Assembly (NCBI GenBank): GCA_002419055.1
Contig: DIFI01000009.1
Span: 1-64,000 of the forward strand
Source of the DNA: Peptococcaceae bacterium UBA5752
Lineage (GTDB): Bacteria > Bacillota > Dehalobacteriia > UBA4068
DNA length: 64,000 nt
Direction: 5' to 3'
The position numbers were made by a program, and so were the translations under genes. Below, piece by piece: positions 58,148-64,000 of this stretch. How positions within the stretch are numbered: the first letter of the stretch is position 1; each line of letters begins with the position of its first letter. The notes under the pieces are model-generated. The model made no database searches and was not told where the DNA came from. It worked only from the letters and a program-made list of their open reading frames with translations.

Positions 58148-60421
58148 TCAGTTCAGGAAATCCTCAAAATCTCCGTCGTCGATTTTTAGCCTCAGTCCTG
58201 TAAAGAACCGCTTGTTTTTGACCTTGATACGGCCATACCCAGCAGCCTCCAGTGCAGAATAGAAATCTGTGGTACTGCGGATATACTCGTTGGTGTCAAT
58301 GCAGTAATTCCGATACGACTGATACAGTGCACTGGAGCTCTCTCGAAAACTCGCATCAAGCTCGCATTTGTCCTCAAGAAAATGGCCAAACCAGTCGTTT
58401 TGCGCCCGGTACTCCGCAATGGCTTTCTGCACACATTCCGGTACCGGAATTTTGTAATCCAGCGCAATGACTTTTTTGGCACCATCAATAATCCACGCGA
58501 GAATGCTTTCACCGGCGTTCTGATAAAGGTACTCGCCGTAGTTCTTGATATCGCCGCTACCTTCAATCTTGGCATCAAATGGAATGACAATCAGCCTGCG
58601 CCAGATACCGTCATCAGAGGCACTGACCTTTGGCAGGTGGTTGGTATAGAGGACCAGCGTGTGACAGGGCGTGAAGCTGAATGGGTCCTTGTACTTTTTC
58701 TCAGCAAAAACATCGTCTGTGGAGCAAAGCTGCTTGACAGTAGAATCGTTAAGCCTTGCGCCTTCCTGCATTTCAGCCGCAATGAGCAGTCGCTTGCCCT
58801 TGACTTCGGCCATCTCGGGTTTGATGTTACGGCGGCATCCGACCGTCAGCGTGTCAGCAGAGATGTTGCCGCTGTAAAGGCCGAGTACACGGGAGACTGC
58901 ATTCCAGAAGGTGGACTTACCGTTGCGCCCGCCGCCGTAAGCAATAATCAGAGCTTCCACATAAACCTTACCGATGGCAGCGAGTCCACAAATCATCTGT
59001 ACATAGTCGATAAGCTCCTGATTGCCGCAGAAGATGAGGTTTAAGCTGTCCAGCCAAAGCTGTTCGCCCTTGTTGCTGGGTGAGACCGAGGTCATTTTGG
59101 TGATAAAATCCTCCGGCGAATGTTCTCTGGTTCCAACCATACCTTTTCTCAAATCGTAAGTAGCAGCGGGCGTGCACAGTAGAAAGCAGTCGGTATCAAG
59201 GTCACGCGGCGAGATCTCCAGCATGGGATGAGACTCTTTCAGCGTTGCGGTGATATTTTTGGAATCCCGGCGACGAATGGCAAAGGACTGATATGCCTTG
59301 GCTGCAAGAAAATCCCGATATGCTTCAAGCTGCGCGTCGTTCATAAGAGACTCAGCCTTTGCCTTGGAGGTATTCTCGACGATTTCTTGACCGCCGTTTT
59401 CCGTCAGCAGTTTCATCGCCGATTGCAGGTCTTTCGTGGCTTCCGTGAGCTGGCGACGGGTCAGCTCATGGGCGACGGCCTGTGCGCCGGGCTCACTTTC
59501 CTGCCAATAGTGCTCGTTATAGCGGATGAAGTGCGTAGCCGGAGAGTAGCGCAATTCACCGGAGAAGTATTTTGCCAGCACTTCTGCCTGTCCGACGTCC
59601 GAGTAATCGCCGGGTTTATATGACGCCGGGTCGTTATACACCTCCGGTGGTACATATCCGTCCTGCTGTTGAACCTTTGCAAAGAAGCGCTGGGCGCTAT
59701 GCCAGATGGTAAATAGCTCCTGTTCCCCAAGCGGTGGAGAGCATTTCGCGGCTTCTTCCAGAAAACACTGGTAAGCGGCGTCACCGTCACCATACTTTTT
59801 AATGACACGACCGGCGAAGCGGGACATAGTGGCGTTACGGCTACCTTCTGGAATGACCTGATTGGCACGAAGACCACTGGTCATATCCACATCGAAATCA
59901 TCGCCTTCCAAAAACTCGCTTAAGTTCATGCTGCCTTTGTAAATCTCAGCCTCCGGCGAATTGGTACCGAAGAAAAAACGAGCAGCATCCAGCGCCTTGG
60001 TGTCAAAATACGGAAAGATGGCATTGACCAGCTTCTTCATATCGCTGTAGCAAGTTGCGTCTGCTATGTGGTCGATGGGAAAAAGAACATGGAACTTCGG
60101 CCGAGCGGGTTTACCGTTCTTTTCGCGCATATTGGACCGGCTGTAGTGAACGGCAAAGGTCACACCGGGAAACGCCTCCATAACATCGGCTGGCAGAATC
60201 CAATCTTCAGGGTTTTCCGAGTGGTCGTTATCACAGTCCACCGGCAGGCAGTCGCTGCCTATGAAGTTATCGCCGTTTCGATAGTTATTTTTGTACTCTG
60301 CGCACACATAGTCTCGACCGACCGCAGCAGCCAGTGATGCTGAATCGGTAATTTCCACCTTGTGAGGATAGGAGCAATTGCCGGGGTTGCCGATAAAATC
60401 AGAATGATAAATGGTGAACAT
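58148..60421 (-). CDS. P4-type primase-helicase
   Basis: A 757-residue replication protein. The N-terminal archaeo-eukaryotic primase-like region has LPVDCDNDHSEN and ARFFFGTNSPEAEIY. A PriCT-like helical region follows, then the D5_N domain. The C-terminal SF3 helicase has Walker A YGGGRNGKSTFWNAV, the later LLIAAEMQEG and LVLYTNHLPKV. ATG 60421 follows GGAGGTGCAGGTTTG and overlaps the preceding stop (TGATG); 60478 is less likely. It primes and unwinds phage DNA, working with the A-family polymerase encoded upstream. Confidence 0.9.
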   Translation of the reverse strand: MFTIYHSDFIGNPGNCSYPHKVEITDSASLAAAVGRDYVCAEYKNNYRNGDNFIGSDCLPVDCDNDHSENPEDWILPADVMEAFPGVTFAVHYSRSNMREKNGKPARPKFHVLFPIDHIADATCYSDMKKLVNAIFPYFDTKALDAARFFFGTNSPEAEIYKGSMNLSEFLEGDDFDVDMTSGLRANQVIPEGSRNATMSRFAGRVIKKYGDGDAAYQCFLEEAAKCSPPLGEQELFTIWHSAQRFFAKVQQQDGYVPPEVYNDPASYKPGDYSDVGQAEVLAKYFSGELRYSPATHFIRYNEHYWQESEPGAQAVAHELTRRQLTEATKDLQSAMKLLTENGGQEIVENTSKAKAESLMNDAQLEAYRDFLAAKAYQSFAIRRRDSKNITATLKESHPMLEISPRDLDTDCFLLCTPAATYDLRKGMVGTREHSPEDFITKMTSVSPSNKGEQLWLDSLNLIFCGNQELIDYVQMICGLAAIGKVYVEALIIAYGGGRNGKSTFWNAVSRVLGLYSGNISADTLTVGCRRNIKPEMAEVKGKRLLIAAEMQEGARLNDSTVKQLCSTDDVFAEKKYKDPFSFTPCHTLVLYTNHLPKVSASDDGIWRRLIVIPFDAKIEGSGDIKNYGEYLYQNAGESILAWIIDGAKKVIALDYKIPVPECVQKAIAEYRAQNDWFGHFLEDKCELDASFRESSSALYQSYRNYCIDTNEYIRSTTDFYSALEAAGYGRIKVKNKRFFTGLRLKIDDGDFEDFLN

Positions 60422-60846
60422 CAAACCTGCACCTCCTCGCAGTTTTCGGTAAAGTAGCGCAAATGATAATTCTTCCACTTGGCTCTTTTGATTTCAGCCT
60501 CCATACCGGTCGAGATAATGCTGCCGAACACCCATACCTCTGAGCATTTGCTCATCAGGGCGTTTCCGAAGAACAACCCAAGCTGGCGTTCGGCGGGATT
60601 ATCATCGTTTAGAAACTGTGGGAACAGCAGGTGCGGTGCGACGGGAATGTAGCCATTGTCCACGGCATATCGGCTGTAGCCCTGCGCGGCTTTCACATTA
60701 CCTTCCACATCTCCTGAAAATGGAGAGCAAATATATATGATAGGCCGGAATGCTCGAAGCGCCCGTTCCTCTTTTTCAATAATGGACATTGCTTCATAGG
60801 CAGTTGAGTCGTAATAGCCCTCACTGTTGTATTTGTCTATACTCAT
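60421..60846 (-). CDS. DUF4406-like phage protein
   Basis: A 141-residue protein. FRPIIYICSPFSGDVEGNVK and YSRYAVDNGYIPVAPHLLFP, followed by CSEVWVFGSIISTGMEAEI, match the DUF4406/DUF7768 group, which resembles nucleoside deoxyribosyltransferase-like folds. A role in nucleotide metabolism is possible but unproven. ATG 60846 follows AAAGGAG. Confidence 0.75.
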   Translation of the reverse strand: MSIDKYNSEGYYDSTAYEAMSIIEKEERALRAFRPIIYICSPFSGDVEGNVKAAQGYSRYAVDNGYIPVAPHLLFPQFLNDDNPAERQLGLFFGNALMSKCSEVWVFGSIISTGMEAEIKRAKWKNYHLRYFTENCEEVQV

Positions 60847-60927
60847 TAGGAACACTCCTTTCACGGCGGACTTTTTGTCCACCTCTAAATCTCACTGGAA
60901 CAAAAAGCCCACTTTGGACGAAACCTT

Positions 60928-62868
60928 TTAATCTTTTTTATAAAAATCTGTCTCGTAGCCATCGGCACGGAGCAGCAGCCCTTTTGCCCATGGCGGCGTC
61001 CGACCCATCTGTTGGCAGACAGCATCCAGCGACATGTGCGTATCGGCTTCGATTACTACTTCATCGTGGATATGCATGACAATCGAGCAGCACCGAAGCG
61101 TCTGCATGGCGTAGCAGAGAATGTCGCGGGCTGTAGCCTGAACGATGTTTTCCACGAACTTTGGCCCATAAGAATCCAGCCGCTCCCATTTCTTCGTGCC
61201 GCCGACACCTTCGTAAGTAATGCAATTGCCGCCGAACTTGTTCTCCCCGATGCGCGGCTTTACATAGGCAAGCTGCCTACCAGATGGAAGTGTGATGAAC
61301 AGCATCCCGCTCCGGCAGGTAAAAACGATGCCGTGGCTTTCATTGGTATGCTTGTGACGAACTGCCTCCATAGCGGCGCGGTCAACGTCCCACCAGAGTT
61401 TTACAATGTGCGGATTGGACTGCCGCCATGCATCAACGAGCGGAGGAAGCTCATCTTCAGCAAGCCCCATTTCAAGAGCACCCATTGCCTTGAGCGCACC
61501 AACTGAGCCACCATAACCGAGGGCAAGTTCGGCGATTTTGCCTTTCTGGCGCAGATGGCCATTTACACCATGCTTCTCAACCGGCACCTTGAACATCTGA
61601 CTTGCTGAGGCGCAGTAGATGTCGCCGCCTTTGGCAAACACGTCCTGCCGCCACTGTTCACCGGCGAGCCATGCGATTACTCGGGCCTCGATGGCGCTGA
61701 AGTCGGAAACGATGAACTTTGCATCGGTTCTTGGCACAAATGCTGTGCGAATGAGCTGCGACAGTGTGTCTGGTACATCTTCGTAGAGCATTTCCAGCGC
61801 ATCAAAGTCGCCATAGCTAACAAGGGCGCGGGCTTCGGCTAAATCCTCCAAATGGTTTTGAGGTAGGTTTTGCATCTGTATAAGCCTGCCTGCCCAGCGT
61901 CCTGTGCGATTGGCTCCATAAAACTGAAACATCCCACGGGCGCGACCATCGGAGCAGACTGCGTTTTGCATCGCCTGATATTTTCGTACCGACGATTTGG
62001 CAAGCTGCTGGCGGAGGGAAAGGACATTTGAAAGCACTGGAGGTGCAGTTTTGAGTAACTCGACAACAGCTTTTTTGCCAAGCGTGTCGGTTTTCATGCC
62101 GTTGTCAGCAAGCCATTTTTTCATCTGCTGCACAGAGTTCGGATTTTCCAACTCGGTCAGGTGCTTCATGGCGGTGGTGAGCTCAGAACGGGAGCGACCA
62201 TCCATAGCAATGGCCTCCTGCACCAGCGTCATATCCATCGCTACACCTCGGTCGTTTATCTCTTGGTCAAGGTGATATTCATCCCATACACTGTCCGGCA
62301 GCACAAAATTTGCGAGCTTTTCCTGAATGGACATCTCCGTTTCAACATCGCGGGCGTTATACTGTTTGAACGCCGACCACTTGTCCGGCGCGTGGTACGG
62401 GTAATTGCGGGTGCGCTGACCGTTGAATTTCGTCGGAGCACAAGGCTGGCAAAAGTATTTAATGAGGTCTTTGCCCTCGGTGAGCTTCTGCTTATCCAGC
62501 TTTAGCACCGAACCGACACCTTCCAGCGAAAGTGGAAGCCCCATTGTAGCCACCCATATCATGGAGCACTTCCACGAGGCAGGGTTGATATATTCGCCGG
62601 TCGGCAGTCCAAGAAAACGAGACAGGCAGACCCGCTCAAAATTTGCATTGAAGGCCCATTTAGTCACCGTTTCATCCGTGAGCGCGTCTATCACTTCTGG
62701 CGGTATTTTCTCGCCGCAAGCAAGGTCAACGACCTGAACAGAGCCACCATCTACGGAATAGCCGAACAGAAGAATCTCAAAGTCCGGCACTTCAGCATAG
62801 CGGTACACTCCGCTCTTAGCGAGGTTGGCGCTGCTATAGGTTTCAATATCTATACTGAGTGTTTTCAT
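60928..62868 (-). CDS. Phage A-family DNA polymerase
   Basis: A 646-residue polymerase. The 3'-5' exonuclease starts with LSIDIETYSSANL and has FNANFERVCL. Polymerase motif A is VSDFSAIEARVIAW, motif B QKGKIAELALGYGGS, motif C MHIHDEVVIE. ATG 62868 is preferred to the upstream in-frame position. It is the replicative enzyme of this prophage, encoded with primase, helicase and single-strand binding-like protein in one run. Confidence 0.9.
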   Translation of the reverse strand: MKTLSIDIETYSSANLAKSGVYRYAEVPDFEILLFGYSVDGGSVQVVDLACGEKIPPEVIDALTDETVTKWAFNANFERVCLSRFLGLPTGEYINPASWKCSMIWVATMGLPLSLEGVGSVLKLDKQKLTEGKDLIKYFCQPCAPTKFNGQRTRNYPYHAPDKWSAFKQYNARDVETEMSIQEKLANFVLPDSVWDEYHLDQEINDRGVAMDMTLVQEAIAMDGRSRSELTTAMKHLTELENPNSVQQMKKWLADNGMKTDTLGKKAVVELLKTAPPVLSNVLSLRQQLAKSSVRKYQAMQNAVCSDGRARGMFQFYGANRTGRWAGRLIQMQNLPQNHLEDLAEARALVSYGDFDALEMLYEDVPDTLSQLIRTAFVPRTDAKFIVSDFSAIEARVIAWLAGEQWRQDVFAKGGDIYCASASQMFKVPVEKHGVNGHLRQKGKIAELALGYGGSVGALKAMGALEMGLAEDELPPLVDAWRQSNPHIVKLWWDVDRAAMEAVRHKHTNESHGIVFTCRSGMLFITLPSGRQLAYVKPRIGENKFGGNCITYEGVGGTKKWERLDSYGPKFVENIVQATARDILCYAMQTLRCCSIVMHIHDEVVIEADTHMSLDAVCQQMGRTPPWAKGLLLRADGYETDFYKKD

Positions 62869-62932
62869 AATCAACCATCCTTTATTGAGAAGAGGGCGGC
62901 AAAGAATGTCTCTGCCGCCCTCATAGATACTG

Positions 62933-63118
62933 TTACTTGCTGATTTCCTTCATGCGCAGCTCATGGTATTCCTTATCACGGACGGCCTGTGCTTTTTCGC
63001 GCTTTTCACGCTTGCGGTCATACACTGCACTCTGAATCGCATTGATCAAGAATACAATGCTGAAGCAGAGCCAGATGGCAATAAGGACGGTCAACAAGAT
63101 GGTTTGTAAGGTTGTCAT
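62933..63118 (-). CDS. Small single-pass membrane protein
   Basis: A 61-residue protein with one membrane segment (about residues 6-29, ILLTVLIAIWLCFSIVFLI) and a very basic, helical cytoplasmic tail (DRKREKREKAQAVRDKE). It lies between polymerase and DUF2815 genes. No family is recognised; a membrane anchor for replication or a superinfection factor are guesses. Confidence 0.6.
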   Translation of the reverse strand: MTTLQTILLTVLIAIWLCFSIVFLINAIQSAVYDRKREKREKAQAVRDKEYHELRMKEISK

Positions 63119-63138
63119 AGCTTTTCACCCTTTCTTTC

Positions 63139-63714
63139 TCAGTTCAGAAAATCGTCGTCATCGTCTGTTGCGAAATCGGACTCAGCACTGGTCTTGCCGC
63201 CGAGAGGCTCGCCGTCGCATACCTTCTGCAGGTTGTTCAAACCACATGCGATTCCCTTGTTTCCATTGCTATTGAAGGCATAAAAACTGATGCTTGCCCT
63301 GCCGTAAACACCGGAGTAAACCTCGGAGCGGGTAAGAATAGGATTGCGGTCAGCATCGACAATACCGGGAGCAGTGGCAGAGTTTGCGTTGATGAAGTAA
63401 GAGTTGGCATAAGCAGGATCGTCAGGACGCTCAGAATCTCCGTCCCTGAGAGGAATTTTGAGTGCTGCCATCGGAGGCACAGACTTGCCGTTGCCTTTGA
63501 GTTTAGACTCGCCGTCGTGGTATGCAGCTTCGATTGCCGCCCTGATCTTGGCGACGGTCTTTGTGTCAGACTTGGGAACGATAAGGCTGACAGAGAACTT
63601 TGGCGTACCGCCGTTTATACTCTTGGCTTCCCATACATTCGCATAACTCCAGCGGGTGTCGGGGCCGGTAATAACCTTCATGGGGTTGTTTACTTTGTTT
63701 GTGTTGTTATTCAT
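63139..63714 (-). CDS. DUF2815 protein (single-strand DNA-binding-like)
   Basis: A 191-residue protein: NPMKVITGPDTRWSYANVWE, GGTPKFSVSLIVPKSD, and VYGRASISFYAFNSNGNKGI. An acidic tail (DFATDDDDDFLN) resembles those of SSB proteins. DUF2815 proteins are often encoded with DUF2800 and polymerase A in Firmicute prophages. ATG 63714 follows GAGGAAAACG. A role as OB-fold ssDNA-binding protein is the usual inference. Confidence 0.85.
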   Translation of the reverse strand: MNNNTNKVNNPMKVITGPDTRWSYANVWEAKSINGGTPKFSVSLIVPKSDTKTVAKIRAAIEAAYHDGESKLKGNGKSVPPMAALKIPLRDGDSERPDDPAYANSYFINANSATAPGIVDADRNPILTRSEVYSGVYGRASISFYAFNSNGNKGIACGLNNLQKVCDGEPLGGKTSAESDFATDDDDDFLN

Positions 63715-64000
63715 AATCGTTTTCCTCCATAAAATCATTTTTGGCTGTGTTCATGGCCGGGCGCTTATCGCTCTCCGGCACGAGAGTGGGTTTACCTTGC
63801 GGCTTTTCAATGTAGGCCGCGAGAAGTTCATCAAAGCGGGATTTACCGAGCAGCTTCTGCATGGCAGTGACGCCGAGCACTTTGCGCTCATACGGATCGA
63901 AGCCGGCATGCTCAACAACATCGGCGACAACCGCGTCACTCAAATATTTCCTGTTGGAGCGGCCCTCGACCAGCTTATATCCGGTCCAGTCTTTGCCGCT
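63707..64000 (-). CDS. DUF2800 protein, C-terminal part (5' end outside window)
   Basis: The frame runs in from the right edge (SGKDWTGYKLVEGRSNRKYL), then HAGFDPYERKVLGVTAMQKL and a tail ending MEENDYE. GxKLVEGRSNRKY and the C-terminal KLLGKxxF pattern are those of DUF2800 proteins, which have a PD-(D/E)XK-like nuclease fold, upstream of DUF2815. The N-terminal catalytic part is not in the window. It overlaps the DUF2815 start by eight bases. Confidence 0.82.
   Translation of the reverse strand, partial: SGKDWTGYKLVEGRSNRKYLSDAVVADVVEHAGFDPYERKVLGVTAMQKLLGKSRFDELLAAYIEKPQGKPTLVPESDKRPAMNTAKNDFMEENDYE

Overview
The window suggests a low-GC, anaerobic, endospore-forming Firmicute. The evidence is dipicolinate synthase (dpaAB) next to asd and dapA, the RNase J / TepA / YlzJ cluster, a tungsten-type aldehyde:ferredoxin oxidoreductase and an ECF vitamin transporter. 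I cannot name the genus; a Negativicutes- or Clostridia-like spore former fits best. From about 28.09 kb rightwards the sequence is visibly richer in G+C and is a prophage.

Region 1 (1-4220): the end of a dGTPase-like gene, then dpaA-dpaB-asd-dapA. This is the lysine/dipicolinate branch that supplies the spore core.

Region 2 (4250-19294): the most unusual part, lying between dapA and rnj. It is a tandemly amplified block of class V aminotransferases resembling pyridoxamine-pyruvate transaminase (three intact, two decayed) alternating with ECF substrate-binding S components (four intact). It is followed by one ECF energising module (EcfA, EcfA', EcfT), an aldehyde:ferredoxin oxidoreductase and a ThiS/MoaD-like beta-grasp protein. 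Shared promoters, long leaders, intercistronic hairpins and 3' flanks recur with each unit. Decayed copies of the dapA 3' end lie between units, so amplification began at the dapA end. The three aminotransferases differ at catalytic positions: one lacks the substrate-anchoring lysine and another lacks a carboxylate-binding arginine. My reading, which is inference, is a vitamin B6 (pyridoxamine/pyridoxal) uptake and conversion locus.

Region 3 (19295-22595): rnj, tepA and ylzJ. The ftsK/spoIIIE gene often found next is absent.

Region 4 (22596-28090): accessory DNA. A P-type cation ATPase lies between two leftover 3' ends of an RlmD/RumA-type rRNA methyltransferase gene, a known integration target, each followed by degenerate short repeats. 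A protein with a C-terminal HEPN-like region follows.

Region 5 (28094-64000, all on the minus strand): a siphovirus-type prophage read from right to left. The order is DUF2800 (cut by the window edge), DUF2815, DNA polymerase A, primase-helicase, VRR-NUC, SNF2 helicase, a DUF1492-like regulator, HNH and small terminase, two DNA methyltransferases, small conserved proteins, large terminase, a self-contained 'moron' gene, portal, protease, capsid, connectors, tail tube, tail chaperone with a -1 frameshift, tape measure, Dit, tail proteins, Fn3 fibre, holin, amidase, and a SHOCT protein plus a three-gene serine recombinase cassette. The right attachment site is outside the window.
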